Positions 32,593-41,328 of a stretch of 64,000 nt of DNA are shown piece by piece (position 1 is the first letter of the stretch; each line of letters begins with the position of its first letter). The notes beneath the pieces are model-generated. The model was not told the origin of the DNA and searched no databases. It saw nothing but the letters and a program-made list of their open reading frames with translations. The DNA lies in contig JAIKXJ010000054.1 in NCBI GenBank assembly GCA_024684175.1, positions 1-64,000 on the forward strand, in the 5' to 3' direction. The stretch is from Erysipelotrichaceae bacterium (lineage in GTDB: Bacteria > Bacillota_I > Bacilli_A > Erysipelotrichales > Erysipelotrichaceae). Position numbers and translations under genes: made by a program.

Positions 32593-34328
32593 TATTCCAG
32601 CGCTCCTTCCATCTGTGTATTGTAAAGATCGTGATAGACCTCGTTGCGTTCCATCAGTTCATCGTGGCTGCCGATATCCTCGATCTTGCCGTCGTTCATG
32701 ATGATGATGCGGTCGGCCTCTTTGACGGAAGCGACACGCTGAGCAATGATGATCGTCGTCATCCCGCCGAGCTTTTCCTTCAGCGCCAGCTGGATGCGGT
32801 GGTCGGTATCGGTATCGACCGCACTGGTCGAATCATCCAGGATGATGATCTTCGGATGCTTCAGCAGTGCTCTGGCGATGCACAGTCTCTGTTTCTGACC
32901 GCCGGAGACGTTGACGCCGCCCTGTCCCAGGTCGGTCTCATATTTCTTCGGCATCGCCGAGATGAATTCATCGGCCTGCGCGTATTTGCAGGCTTCGACG
33001 ATCTGTTCATGGGTCGCTTCGGGATCGCCCCATTTCATGTTTTCTTCGATCGTTCCGGAGAACAGCGTGTTCTTCTGCAAGACCATGGCCACGGCCTGCC
33101 GCAGATTCTCAAGCTTGTATTCCCTGACGTTGTGGCCGCCGACCAGGACTTCGCCCTTTGTTGCATCATAAAGACGCGGGATGAGCTGGACCAAAGTCGT
33201 CTTGGAAGAACCGGTCGGACCTAAGATGCCAATGACCTCACCGGCAGCGATCTTCAGATCGATATCGCTCAGAACATCCTTGTCGGCATCATCGGAGTAC
33301 TTGAAAGCGACGTCTCTGAATTCGATCGTCCCTTCTTCCACTTGCAGATCGGGATCCGCGTCCTTATCGGTGACCTTCGGTTCCTCATCGAGGATCTCAT
33401 TGGCACGGTCGACCGAAGCCTGTGCCATGACTACCTGCAAGAAGACATTGGAGATCATCAGCAAAGAAAACAGGATCGCCCGGATATAAGAAAGATAAGC
33501 CATGAAATTGCCGGTCGTCATCGTACCGCTGATGACGTCTTTTCCGCCTGCCCAGGCGATGATCACCATGCAGGTATACATGACCAGTTCAAAAAACGGC
33601 CGGTTGAGGATGACGATCTTCTCGGCGAAACGCTGTGCTTTCATGACTGCCGAAGAGGACTCGTCGAATTTATCGGTCTCATAGCCTTCTCTGACGAAGG
33701 TCTTGACGACGCGGATGCCTTCGATATTCTCTTCAAGATCGGCATCCAATGCATCGAACTTCAGCATCATCTGACGGAAACGCGGATGCGCCTTGATATA
33801 GATGAAGACGAGGCCTGCAGCTAAGACCGGCAGGATGAAGGCAAAGATCGAAGCCAGCGAAGGATTCATGCGGAAAACGAAATAAGCGGAGAGCACCAGA
33901 TTGAACGGCGCCCGGATCAGCATCCTGACGATGGAAACGTAGGCCATCCTGAGCATGCGCATATCGGCCGTCATACGCATGACGACGGTCGGTACCGGAA
34001 ACTTCTCGATGTTCTCGAAGCTGTATTCCTGGATCTTGGAAAACATCGCAAAACGGATATTGCGGATGAATCTGGTCGAAGCGATCGAAGAGAAAAGACC
34101 TGACAGCGCGCCGAACAGCGCACCTAAGACTGCCAAGCCGATCATATAGACGCCTCTTTGCCAGATGTATTCCATATCCCCGTTCAAGCCGTAGATCCCC
34201 TTATCGATGATGTCCGACATCACCAGTGGGATCAAAGCATCGACCGCAACTTCCAAAGCCGTGAAAACAGGCCCCAGAAGGGCTGCCCACCAGCCGTCTT
34301 TCGTGAATTTTTTTAATAATCTGAACAT
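32592..34328 (-). CDS. ABC exporter half-transporter, degenerate partner (pair 1)
   Basis: 578 residues. Walker A is GPTGSSKTT, with Ser in place of the third Gly. The signature is VSGGQKQ, and Walker B is IIILDDSTSAVD with Asp in place of the catalytic Glu, so its ATP site is degenerate. It pairs with the gene downstream. The ATG (34326-34328) has no ribosome binding site and lies 6 nt after an extended -10, so the mRNA is probably leaderless. It is the first gene of the operon. Confidence 0.88.
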   Translation of the reverse strand: MFRLLKKFTKDGWWAALLGPVFTALEVAVDALIPLVMSDIIDKGIYGLNGDMEYIWQRGVYMIGLAVLGALFGALSGLFSSIASTRFIRNIRFAMFSKIQEYSFENIEKFPVPTVVMRMTADMRMLRMAYVSIVRMLIRAPFNLVLSAYFVFRMNPSLASIFAFILPVLAAGLVFIYIKAHPRFRQMMLKFDALDADLEENIEGIRVVKTFVREGYETDKFDESSSAVMKAQRFAEKIVILNRPFFELVMYTCMVIIAWAGGKDVISGTMTTGNFMAYLSYIRAILFSLLMISNVFLQVVMAQASVDRANEILDEEPKVTDKDADPDLQVEEGTIEFRDVAFKYSDDADKDVLSDIDLKIAAGEVIGILGPTGSSKTTLVQLIPRLYDATKGEVLVGGHNVREYKLENLRQAVAMVLQKNTLFSGTIEENMKWGDPEATHEQIVEACKYAQADEFISAMPKKYETDLGQGGVNVSGGQKQRLCIARALLKHPKIIILDDSTSAVDTDTDHRIQLALKEKLGGMTTIIIAQRVASVKEADRIIIMNDGKIEDIGSHDELMERNEVYHDLYNTQMEGALE

Positions 34329-34334
34329 ACTAAA

Positions 34335-34343
34335 ATAGTATCA
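34335..34343 (-). promoter_or_regulatory. Extended -10 at a leaderless start (ABC pair 1)
   Basis: TACTAT (34335-34340) with TG one base upstream on the minus strand. Exactly 6 nt separate it from the ATG, so transcription should begin at the A of the start codon. There is no Shine-Dalgarno sequence. Confidence 0.6.
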
Positions 34344-34369
34344 CTTTTTTGACATCGGAGGCCTTGAAT

Positions 34370-34453
34370 ATGCAGGAAAACCGACGGATCTTGTTTATCC
34401 GGTACAAGAGAAAACAAGAATTGAAAAAAAACGGAGAAAAAGATGTAAAATGA
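34370..34453 (+). CDS. Small basic peptide, 27 residues
   Basis: ATG at 34370 has GGAGG 8 nt upstream, and the frame closes with TGA at 34451-34453. The peptide (MQENRRILFIRYKRKQELKK then NGEKDVK) is strongly basic with a short hydrophobic centre. It lies in the leader of the DUF937 gene, 27 nt before its ATG, and could be a leader peptide or a small regulatory or toxic peptide. The strong ribosome site supports translation, but homology cannot be judged. Confidence 0.4.
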   Translation: MQENRRILFIRYKRKQELKKNGEKDVK

Positions 34454-34480
34454 AATTAATAAAACAAGGAGAATTGAATA

Positions 34481-35161
34481 ATGAATCTTTTACAGTTATT
34501 ATTAGGCTCATTGACATCCAATGAATCCGTCAATGCGACTTCCAAAAAGACCGGCGTCTCATCGAACTCCATTTCCAAACTGATGATGATGGCCGTTCCT
34601 CTTTTGATCACTTATCTGACGAAGAACGCTTCCAAGAAGGAAGGCGCAACTTCTCTGCTCGGCGCTCTCACACAGCACAACAGCACACAGACTGTTTCTC
34701 AGCAGATCTCCAATGCCGACTCAACGGACGGCGCAAAGATCATTGCCCACATCTTAGGCTCCGATCAGAAATCCGTCATCAGCTCGCTGGCAAAACAGAC
34801 CGGCCTGACCCAGAAGGAAGTCAACAGCGTCCTGAACGCCATCGCTCCGTCCCTGCTCAACAGCTTAGGTACAGCGACCAACGCAACTGCCGCAAAACCG
34901 CAGTCCAACAAAGTCGACCTCTCTGACGGCATCGATCTTTCCGATATCGCAGGTCTGCTCGGCGGCGGCAATGTCACCAATGTCAACAACAATCCTGCAG
35001 CCGGCTTGCTCGGATCACTGCTCAGCGGTTCTTCTCAGCAGCAGTCTGCACCGAACACGGGTCTCGATCTGTTAGGCTCTCTGCTCGGCGGCAACAAACC
35101 GACCGCACAGCAGTCCAACGGTACCGAACTGTTAGGCTTACTGACAGGCCTTCTCAAATAA
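34481..35161 (+). CDS. DUF937 family protein
   Basis: 226 residues. An N-terminal DUF937-type helical region (about 1-130; LLQLLLGSL, LMMMAVPLLITYLTKNA, HILGSDQKSVISSLAKQTGL) is followed by a low-complexity tail rich in Gly, Asn, Gln and Ser with four LLG(S/G)LL-type repeats. No enzymatic motif is present. AAGGAG precedes the ATG. DUF937 proteins are small, Ala/Leu-rich and uncharacterised. The gene stands alone between divergent and convergent neighbours and ends at a strong terminator. Confidence 0.8.
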   Translation: MNLLQLLLGSLTSNESVNATSKKTGVSSNSISKLMMMAVPLLITYLTKNASKKEGATSLLGALTQHNSTQTVSQQISNADSTDGAKIIAHILGSDQKSVISSLAKQTGLTQKEVNSVLNAIAPSLLNSLGTATNATAAKPQSNKVDLSDGIDLSDIAGLLGGGNVTNVNNNPAAGLLGSLLSGSSQQQSAPNTGLDLLGSLLGGNKPTAQQSNGTELLGLLTGLLK

Positions 35162-35188
35162 GAGATCTTAACAAACGGATAAAAACAA

Positions 35189-35219
35189 AAAGCACTCAGG
35201 CAAGCATCCTGAGTGCTTT
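35189..35219. terminator. Bidirectional terminator, DUF937/lipid kinase
   Basis: AAAGCACTCAGG (35189-35200) and CCTGAGTGCTTT (35208-35219) form a 12-bp stem with a 7-nt loop and A/T flanks on both sides. It overlaps the 3' end of the lipid kinase gene. Confidence 0.85.
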
Positions 35220-36065
35220 ATTTGTGATACAGATCTCTGCCCGGTCTTTGACTTTGGCCTCTTCCCCATCCAGCGTCCAGACCACATCTTCTTCAAATTC
35301 CAAAGTGATGGCTTTCGTCCGGTAACGGTGGATGAATCTGTCCTGCTGCAAGATCGTCGATAAGAGATCCGGTGCATTGAAGACCGTCGGTACATAGTCG
35401 ACGATCAGCACGTTGAACAGACCGTCATCGATCCTCGACCGCTTCTTGTCCTCCAGTTCCATCCCCGCGACCCGGTTGCCCGAATAGATCAGGCCGAAGA
35501 GGACGTCTCTGGTATACGTGCGGTTATTGATGGTATAGCGGATCTTGTTCATTTTGACTTCCGGCAGTTTCATGATGCCTTCCATGATGTAAGCGATATT
35601 GCCCAGCATCTCCTTGGCATCGCGGTTGGTGGTGAAAGGCACATCACACATCGCGCCGAATGCCGCCACATAGTTGAAATAGCGGTCGTTGAACTTCCCA
35701 ACGTCGAATTCCCGGACATTGCCTTCACAGATCCGCTCCGCGATCTTGACGAAATCGTTCCCCAGATCGAAATTCGAACCGAAGTCATTCATCGTCCCGC
35801 TCGGGAAATAGCCCAAAAGCGGCTTATGTTCCTTGCGCATCAGGGCATTGCTGACCTCATTCATCGTGCCGTCACCGCCGAACACACAGACCACATCGTA
35901 TTTTACCCGGTTCTTCATCAGGTACTCGTAGGCGTCGTTGCGTTTCTGTGTCACATAAGCACTCACATCATAGCCATGTGCACAGAAAATATCGATGACC
36001 TTGACCAGATCGGCTTTGGAATTCTTCAATCCGGATCGTGCATTGATCAGTAACAGCAGTTTCAT
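35196..36065 (-). CDS. YegS/DgkB-type lipid kinase
   Basis: 289 residues from the ATG at 36065. The DAGK catalytic signature GGDGTMNE is at 63-70, followed by LGYFPSGTMNDFG, the second nucleotide-site loop. VKMNKIRYTINN and VAGMELEDKKRSRIDDGLFNV are typical of the beta-sandwich domain. It phosphorylates diacylglycerol or a related lipid at the membrane. A TTG further upstream was rejected as start because the ATG lies 6 nt after a TACAAT box without ribosome site, matching the leaderless pattern elsewhere in the window. Confidence 0.88.
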   Translation of the reverse strand: MKLLLLINARSGLKNSKADLVKVIDIFCAHGYDVSAYVTQKRNDAYEYLMKNRVKYDVVCVFGGDGTMNEVSNALMRKEHKPLLGYFPSGTMNDFGSNFDLGNDFVKIAERICEGNVREFDVGKFNDRYFNYVAAFGAMCDVPFTTNRDAKEMLGNIAYIMEGIMKLPEVKMNKIRYTINNRTYTRDVLFGLIYSGNRVAGMELEDKKRSRIDDGLFNVLIVDYVPTVFNAPDLLSTILQQDRFIHRYRTKAITLEFEEDVVWTLDGEEAKVKDRAEICITNKALRMLA

Positions 36066-36071
36066 ACTCAC

Positions 36072-36077
36072 ATTGTA
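36072..36077 (-). promoter_or_regulatory. -10 at a leaderless start (lipid kinase)
   Basis: TACAAT on the minus strand, 6 nt before the ATG. The -35 (TTCACC) is 19 bp away and weak. There is no Shine-Dalgarno sequence. Confidence 0.5.
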
Positions 36078-36139
36078 AAACAATCTTGGCCGAAACGGTG
36101 AATCTAGACTCTGTTCTTTCCCTTCCCCATGAAAAAGAC

Positions 36140-36145
36140 TATAAT
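36140..36145 (+). promoter_or_regulatory. -10 at a leaderless start (Nudix gene)
   Basis: A consensus TATAAT, 6 nt before the ATG at 36152, with no Shine-Dalgarno sequence. No strong -35 is visible. It is divergent from the lipid kinase promoter 63 bp away. Confidence 0.6.
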
Positions 36146-36151
36146 CATAGT

Positions 36152-36559
36152 ATGTCCGAGATCTCTGCCGGTGCCGTCACTTACACCGTACAAAACGGAA
36201 AGATCCTTTATCTGCTCATCAAAGATTTCCATGGAAACTACGGTTTTCCCAAAGGACATCTGGAAAACGGTGAGACGCTTTTGGATGCGGCCATTCGGGA
36301 GATCAAAGAAGAAGCCGGCATCGACATCGTCCTTGATCCTTCCTTCCGCGAAGATCTTGAATACGTCATGCCCAACGGCATCCTCAAAACTTCCGTCTAC
36401 TTCCTGGGCTCTTATGAAGGACAGACACCTGTCCGGCAGATAGAAGAAGTGGAAGAGATCCTGCTTCTTCCTTACGAAGAAGCCCTGGACGTTGTGACGT
36501 TCGATAATATGAAAGACGTGCTGAAACATGCCGATCGATATCTTAGGGAGTCCTTATGA
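36152..36559 (+). CDS. Nudix hydrolase, Ap4A-type
   Basis: 135 residues. The Nudix box spans about 35-57: G35HLENGET with REIKEEAGI at the end, which carries the metal-binding Glu pair. The start SEISAGAVTYTV and the motif YGFPKGHLE fit bis(5'-nucleosyl)-tetraphosphatase-like Nudix enzymes of Firmicutes, which cleave dinucleoside polyphosphates. The stop overlaps the GtrA start (ATGA). The message is probably leaderless. Confidence 0.85.
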   Translation: MSEISAGAVTYTVQNGKILYLLIKDFHGNYGFPKGHLENGETLLDAAIREIKEEAGIDIVLDPSFREDLEYVMPNGILKTSVYFLGSYEGQTPVRQIEEVEEILLLPYEEALDVVTFDNMKDVLKHADRYLRESL

Positions 36560-36954
36560 ACAAAGAGTTGATACAGACCATCAAATTCACGCTGTTTTCC
36601 TTGTCCGCCGGCATCATTCAGCTGGGCAGTTTCGCCTTGCTTCACGACGCCTTCCATTTTGCCTGGTGGCCGAGCTATCTGATCTCACTGATCTTATCGG
36701 TCGTATGGAACTTCACGCTGAACCGCAACTTCACCTTCAAGTCGGCATCCAACGTTCCGGTCGCCATGGCCAAGGTCTTCGCCTACTACTGTGTCTTCAC
36801 TCCTTTATCCACCTATGTCGGAAACTACCTGACCGGGACCTTACATTTCAACGATTATCTGGTCACCATCCTCAATATGCTGGTGAACCTCGTCACGGAG
36901 TTCCTGTATCAGAAATACTACGTTTTCAAAGATACGCTTCAAAAGGATCGCTAG
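36556..36954 (+). CDS. GtrA-like membrane protein
   Basis: 132 residues and four membrane helices, with the family signatures SVVWNFTLNRNFTF and NLVTEFLYQKYYVF. GtrA proteins are thought to flip lipid-linked sugars or take part in cell-surface polysaccharide synthesis. It is coupled to the Nudix gene by an ATGA overlap. Its stop codon lies in the loop of the following terminator. No glycosyltransferase partner is visible nearby. Confidence 0.88.
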   Translation: MNKELIQTIKFTLFSLSAGIIQLGSFALLHDAFHFAWWPSYLISLILSVVWNFTLNRNFTFKSASNVPVAMAKVFAYYCVFTPLSTYVGNYLTGTLHFNDYLVTILNMLVNLVTEFLYQKYYVFKDTLQKDR

Positions 36955-36965
36955 ATCCTTTTTTC
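36941..36965 (+). terminator. Terminator of the Nudix-GtrA operon
   Basis: AAAAGGATC (36941-36949) and GATCCTTTT (36954-36962) form a 9-bp stem with a 4-nt loop and a T run. The GtrA stop codon lies at the loop. Confidence 0.85.
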
Positions 36966-36986
36966 ATATCTCCGTCTGTTTGAATA

Positions 36987-36995
36987 TGATATGCT
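36987..36995 (+). promoter_or_regulatory. Possible extended -10 of the ornithine cyclodeaminase gene
   Basis: TG, one base, then TATGCT at 36990-36995, about 20 nt before the ATG, with GAGAGG between. Confidence 0.35.
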
Positions 36996-37015
36996 GAAGG
37001 AAAGAGAGGTCCCTC

Positions 37016-38101
37016 ATGAATTTTCAATTACGCAGATACTATGAACCTGATCTTAGTCATGAAAAATTCGTCAATGCACCGGATGTAAAACTCGTCAAAG
37101 CGGAAAAAGACAAAGTCGCACCGAAGGGCTACCATGCCATGTCGATCTTCCCGGAATACTTCAAGATCGGCGGAAACTGGCTGCTTGCGAAAGAAAGCCG
37201 CATGGACTGCGTCGCCGTTTACCGGGACGGGGAAGTCAAAGTCATCGAATTCCGCAATATCCGCAAAGGCGATCCGGTCATCTGCGGACGGACCGAGAAC
37301 TGTGAAGAAGGGATCTATGTCCACGCCAACGGTTTCAGGGAAAGCGAAGAGGAGAACGACGTCTTTGCCTTCCGTCTCAACCGCAGCCGGGAGACCGCTT
37401 TCTCCATAGATTACGACGAACTCTATGAAGTCCTGAAGCACGATAAAAAATACGGCAAGATCGTCTGGGTCTTAGGCCCGGCCGTCGCTTTTGATAAAGA
37501 TTCCAAAGATGCCTTTGCCTCTTTGATCGACAAAGGCTATGTCCACGCCCTGCTGGCGGGCAACGCCTTAGCTACGCATGACCTGGAAGGTTCCTACCTG
37601 CAGACCGCCTTAGGTCAGGACATCTATACGCAGAGATCCATGCCCAACGGTCACTACAATCACCTCGATACCATCAATGCCGTAAGAGATTACGGAAGCG
37701 TCGCTTCCTTCATAGAACACGAGAAGATCGATAACGGCATCATCTACGCCTGCGAAAAGAACCGGATCCCTTATATCCTGGGCGGTTCGATCCGCGATGA
37801 CGGGCCGCTTCCTTGTGTCTACGGGGACGTCTATGAGGCTCAGGAAGCCATGCGCGATCAGATCCGGGAAGCCACGACCGTCATCTGCATGGCGACGATG
37901 TTACACTCGATCGCCGTCGGCAACATGACCCCGTCCTTCCGCATCGACAGACAGGGAAGGATACGTCAGGTCTACTTCTATTGCGTCGATATCTCCGAGT
38001 TCACGGCCAACAAACTGGCCGACCGCGGATCGCTCTCGGCCAAGTCCATCATCACCAATGTCCAGGACTTCGTCGTCGCCTTAAATAAAGCACTCGACTG
38101 A
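37016..38101 (+). CDS. Archaeal-type ornithine cyclodeaminase candidate (TIGR00300/LOR-SDH region)
   Basis: 361 residues. The N-terminal 110 residues form the small LOR/SDH-type domain. From about 148 there is a Rossmann region (IVWVLGPAVAFDKDSKDAF), then HALLAGNALATHDLEG, GHYNHLDTINAVRDYGS, PYILGGSIRDDGPLP, CMATMLHSIAVGNM and CVDISEFTANKLADRGS. These blocks match the family of archaeal ornithine cyclodeaminase and the C-terminal part of cyanobacterial ArgZ/AgrE, which turn ornithine into proline and ammonia. The guanidine-hydrolase domain of ArgZ is absent. It faces arcC, so arginine-derived ornithine is the likely substrate. GAGAGG precedes the ATG. Confidence 0.75.
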   Translation: MNFQLRRYYEPDLSHEKFVNAPDVKLVKAEKDKVAPKGYHAMSIFPEYFKIGGNWLLAKESRMDCVAVYRDGEVKVIEFRNIRKGDPVICGRTENCEEGIYVHANGFRESEEENDVFAFRLNRSRETAFSIDYDELYEVLKHDKKYGKIVWVLGPAVAFDKDSKDAFASLIDKGYVHALLAGNALATHDLEGSYLQTALGQDIYTQRSMPNGHYNHLDTINAVRDYGSVASFIEHEKIDNGIIYACEKNRIPYILGGSIRDDGPLPCVYGDVYEAQEAMRDQIREATTVICMATMLHSIAVGNMTPSFRIDRQGRIRQVYFYCVDISEFTANKLADRGSLSAKSIITNVQDFVVALNKALD

Positions 38102-38107
38102 AAACGA

Positions 38108-38131
38108 AAACGGCAGTTTCAACTGCCGTTT
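38108..38131. terminator. Bidirectional terminator, cyclodeaminase/arcC
   Basis: AAACGGCAGTT (38108-38118) and AACTGCCGTTT (38121-38131) form an 11-bp stem between the convergent genes. Confidence 0.85.
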
Positions 38132-38133
38132 GT

Positions 38134-39063
38134 TTATGCGTGAATATGCGTCCCGCCGTCTCCCTCGAGGGCATCGAGCGCCTGATCCAAAGAGGTGATG
38201 ATGGCCTGCCTTCTCCCTTTGACAAAGTCCATGCAGGCCTTCACTTTGGGATACATGCTTCCATACGGGAACTGCCCTTGCTCAAGATAGCGCTGCAGGT
38301 CTTTGACGCGGACATCTTTCAGCTTCACTTCATCTTCTTTTCCGAAGTTGAGACAGACATGGTCTTCTTCCATCAGGATCATCAGCAGGTCCGCATGAAG
38401 ATCTTTTGCCGCCAACGCGGAACTGAGGTCCTTGTCGACCACCGCTTCAACGCTTTCTATTTGACCGTTTTTCTCAATGACCGGGATCCCGCCGCCGCCT
38501 GTGCAGATCACGACATGGTCCTTCATCAGCTTCCGGACCGCCCCGATCTGCAAGATCCGCTTCGGTCCGGGCGAAGCGACCAGACGCCGATAGCCTTTTC
38601 CGTCGAACTTTTTAAAGACGAAACCCTTCGTTCGTTCCAGTTCCTTCGCTCTTTTTTCATCGTAATATCTGCCGATCGGCTTGCACGGCTTTTCAAAAGC
38701 CTCATCCTTCGGATCCACCAGCGTCTCACAGATCAAAGTCACGCAGTCCTTTGCGATCCCCTGCTTACGCATCTCGTTGTTCAATGACTGCTGTATATGA
38801 TAGCCGATGTAACCCTGCGACATGGCGCCGCATTCCGCCAGCGGCATGTACGGCGTTCCGGCTGTCTCATGCCCCTGATCGAAGACTTCTTTGATCAGTC
38901 CGACTTGCGGACCGTTGCCGTGGCACAGCAGGATCTCATGGCCTGCTGCGATCATCCTTGCGATGAAAACGGCAGCCTTGCGTATGTTTTCCAGCTGCTG
39001 CTCCGGCGTATAGCCGAGCGCATTCCCGCCCAAAGAGACGACGATCTTTTTATAATGTCTCAT
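38134..39063 (-). CDS. arcC: Carbamate kinase
   Basis: 309 residues from the ATG at 39063. It transfers phosphate from carbamoyl phosphate to ADP, the ATP-yielding step of the arginine deiminase pathway. Motifs: VVSLGGNALG at the N terminus, LLCHGNGPQVG, VICTGGGGIPV and VVDKDLSSALAA. It overlaps the end of arcB by 14 nt. The order arcA-arcB-arcC is classical. Confidence 0.95.
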   Translation of the reverse strand: MRHYKKIVVSLGGNALGYTPEQQLENIRKAAVFIARMIAAGHEILLCHGNGPQVGLIKEVFDQGHETAGTPYMPLAECGAMSQGYIGYHIQQSLNNEMRKQGIAKDCVTLICETLVDPKDEAFEKPCKPIGRYYDEKRAKELERTKGFVFKKFDGKGYRRLVASPGPKRILQIGAVRKLMKDHVVICTGGGGIPVIEKNGQIESVEAVVDKDLSSALAAKDLHADLLMILMEEDHVCLNFGKEDEVKLKDVRVKDLQRYLEQGQFPYGSMYPKVKACMDFVKGRRQAIITSLDQALDALEGDGGTHIHA

Positions 39064-40054
39064 CCTTGTCTGCCAAAGCGGCATAGATGACCGCCTTGAT
39101 CGTATGCATGCGGTTTTCCGCTTCATCGAAGACCTTCGACTGTTCCGACTCAAAGACCTCATCGGAAACTTCCATCTCCTTCAGACCGAACTGTTCGTAG
39201 ATCTGCCGGCCGACTTTCGTATTGAGGTCGTGGAACGAAGGCAGGCAATGTAAGAAGATCGCATCTTTTTTGGCATAAGACATCGCTTCCTTGTTGACCT
39301 GATACGGACTCAGCAGTTTGATGCGGCTTGCCCAGAGTTCCTTAGGCTCGCCCATCGAGACCCAGATATCCGTATAGATGACATCGGCATCTTTCAATGC
39401 TTCCTTGACATCAGAGATCAGAGAGATCTCACAATGATTCTCTTGAGCGATCGCTTTGCAAGTCCTGACCAGTTCCTCTTCCGGGAAATTCTCTTGCGGT
39501 GCGCAGGCAACGAAATGGATGCCCAGCTTTGCGCAGACCACCATCAGCGAATTGGCCACATTGTTGCGGGCATCGCCCATGAAGACCAGCTTCCTGCCCT
39601 TGTAATCGCCGAAGTGTTCCTTGACCGTCAGAACGTCCGCCAGCATCTGTGTCGGATGAAATTCGTCGGTCAGACCGTTGAAGACCGGTACGCCCGCATA
39701 TTTTGCGAGTTCCTCGACGATCTTCTGTCCGTAGCCGCGGTATTCGATACAGTCGTAAATCCTGCCCAGGACCCGCGCAGTATCGGCGATCGACTCCTTG
39801 TGTCCCATCTGCGAAGAAGCGGCATCAAGGTAGGTCACGCCCATGCCTAAGTCATGTCCTGCCGTCTCAAAGGAACATCTCGTCCTTGTCGATGTCTTTT
39901 CAAACAGGAGCACCATGTTTTTCCCTTCCAGGAAGCGGTGCGGCTTGCATTCTTTTTTCAGCTTTTTGAAACGTGCCGAAAGATCGAGAAGATATTCGAT
40001 CTCTTCCGTTGAATAATCCAGTAATTTAAGAAAACTTCTGCCTTTGAATTCCAT
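39050..40054 (-). CDS. arcB: Ornithine carbamoyltransferase, catabolic
   Basis: 334 residues from the ATG at 40054 (AAAGGAGG upstream). The carbamoyl-phosphate motif STRTRC is at 55-60, HPTQ marks the second loop, DIWVSMGE replaces the more common DVWxSMGE, and HCLPSFHD is the ornithine/catalytic Cys loop. In the Arc pathway it splits citrulline to ornithine and carbamoyl phosphate. It lies 11 nt after arcA. Confidence 0.95.
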   Translation of the reverse strand: MEFKGRSFLKLLDYSTEEIEYLLDLSARFKKLKKECKPHRFLEGKNMVLLFEKTSTRTRCSFETAGHDLGMGVTYLDAASSQMGHKESIADTARVLGRIYDCIEYRGYGQKIVEELAKYAGVPVFNGLTDEFHPTQMLADVLTVKEHFGDYKGRKLVFMGDARNNVANSLMVVCAKLGIHFVACAPQENFPEEELVRTCKAIAQENHCEISLISDVKEALKDADVIYTDIWVSMGEPKELWASRIKLLSPYQVNKEAMSYAKKDAIFLHCLPSFHDLNTKVGRQIYEQFGLKEMEVSDEVFESEQSKVFDEAENRMHTIKAVIYAALADKDETL

Positions 40055-40065
40055 GGTGACCTCCT

Positions 40066-41280
40066 TTATTCTCTGACTAACGGCATCGACATGCAGCGCG
40101 GTCCGCCTCTTCCTCTGGAGAGCTCGGAGCTTGGCATGCACAGGACTTCGATACCGTAAGATTCCAGCAGTTTATTCGTGATTTCGTTGCGTTCATAGAC
40201 CAGGATCTTTCCCGGGGCGATACATAAGGTATTGGATCCGTCGTTCCACTGTTCCCTTTGCGAAGCGATACGGTCATCTCCTCCGCAGCGGATCAGCTCA
40301 CAATGTCCGAGTCTGAGCTCTTTTGCTAGGACCCGGTCAAGCTTGTCATCGAGCCGATGGATCTCGAAAGAAGCATCGTCTTTTCTTTCCAGTGAGAAGA
40401 CTCTGAGCCGTTCGTTGATCAACGGATGAATGGTGAACTTGTCATAGTCGATCTGTGTGAACACCGTATCCAGATGCATGAAGGAACGGTCTTTCGGGAT
40501 CGAGAAAGCCAGGATCCGTTTCAAAGGACTTTCCGCATCACGGAAGATATGCTTCGCCAGAAATTCGATGGCATTGGCCTCCGTCCTTTGCGAGATGCCG
40601 ACAGCGATCGTTTCTTCATTCAGATTCAGTATGTCACCGCCTTCGATGTGATAAGGATCGCTGCGGTCATAATATAATTTCACATCCCGATACGACGGAT
40701 GATACCTGAAGATATATTCGCCGTAGATGGTCTCTCTCCGACGGGTCTCGTAATACATGCGGTTGAGGCTGATGCCGTTGCCGATCGCCGCGAACGGGTC
40801 TCTGGTGAAATAAAGATTGGGCATCGGTTCCACCAACATCGAGTTGTTTTCTCCGGTCAGATCGGAGAGCGACTCCTTGATCCCGGCATCGATCTGCTTG
40901 TATTTGATGCCTTCCATCGTCTTTAAGACCAGTTCCATATCACTGCCAAGCGAATCCAGATAGCTGAACAAAGCCTCATGATAACGCCGGTCGGCACAGC
41001 CCTCTTGGATGAACTGATGAAGGAAGCGTTCCTTGACTTCGCGGTCCGCCAGGACTTCTTCCATCAGATCTTCCAGATACACGACTTTTGTCCCGTTCTC
41101 TTTCAATATCCGGGCAAACGTGTCATGTTCGGCTGCCGCGACCTTCAAAAACGGGATATCATCGAAGAGCAGCTGCTGCAAAGTATCCGGAGTCAGATTT
41201 AAAAGCTCCTTCCCCGGCCGATGGAGCAGCACCGTCTTTAAAGGAGCGATCTCACTGAAAACATTGATCACATTATGCAT
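40066..41280 (-). CDS. arcA: Arginine deiminase
   Basis: 404 residues. It hydrolyses arginine to citrulline and ammonia. Visible blocks: LLHRPGKELLNLTP, LYFTRDPFAAIG, HIEGGDILNLN and the C-terminal RCMSMPLVRE with nucleophile C396. GAGG lies 11 nt before the ATG. It is the first gene of arcABC and has an extended -10 promoter. An arginine antiporter (arcD) is not in the window. Confidence 0.97.
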   Translation of the reverse strand: MHNVINVFSEIAPLKTVLLHRPGKELLNLTPDTLQQLLFDDIPFLKVAAAEHDTFARILKENGTKVVYLEDLMEEVLADREVKERFLHQFIQEGCADRRYHEALFSYLDSLGSDMELVLKTMEGIKYKQIDAGIKESLSDLTGENNSMLVEPMPNLYFTRDPFAAIGNGISLNRMYYETRRRETIYGEYIFRYHPSYRDVKLYYDRSDPYHIEGGDILNLNEETIAVGISQRTEANAIEFLAKHIFRDAESPLKRILAFSIPKDRSFMHLDTVFTQIDYDKFTIHPLINERLRVFSLERKDDASFEIHRLDDKLDRVLAKELRLGHCELIRCGGDDRIASQREQWNDGSNTLCIAPGKILVYERNEITNKLLESYGIEVLCMPSSELSRGRGGPRCMSMPLVRE

Positions 41281-41300
41281 ATACAGAAAACCTCATATCT

Positions 41301-41309
41301 ATTGTATCA
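41301..41309 (-). promoter_or_regulatory. Extended -10 promoter of arcABC
   Basis: TACAAT (41301-41306) with TG one base upstream on the minus strand, 20 nt before the arcA ATG. The -35 is poor; no ArcR, ArgR or Fnr box was recognised. Confidence 0.55.
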
Positions 41310-41328
41310 TCCGCCTTTACGTTTCCGA

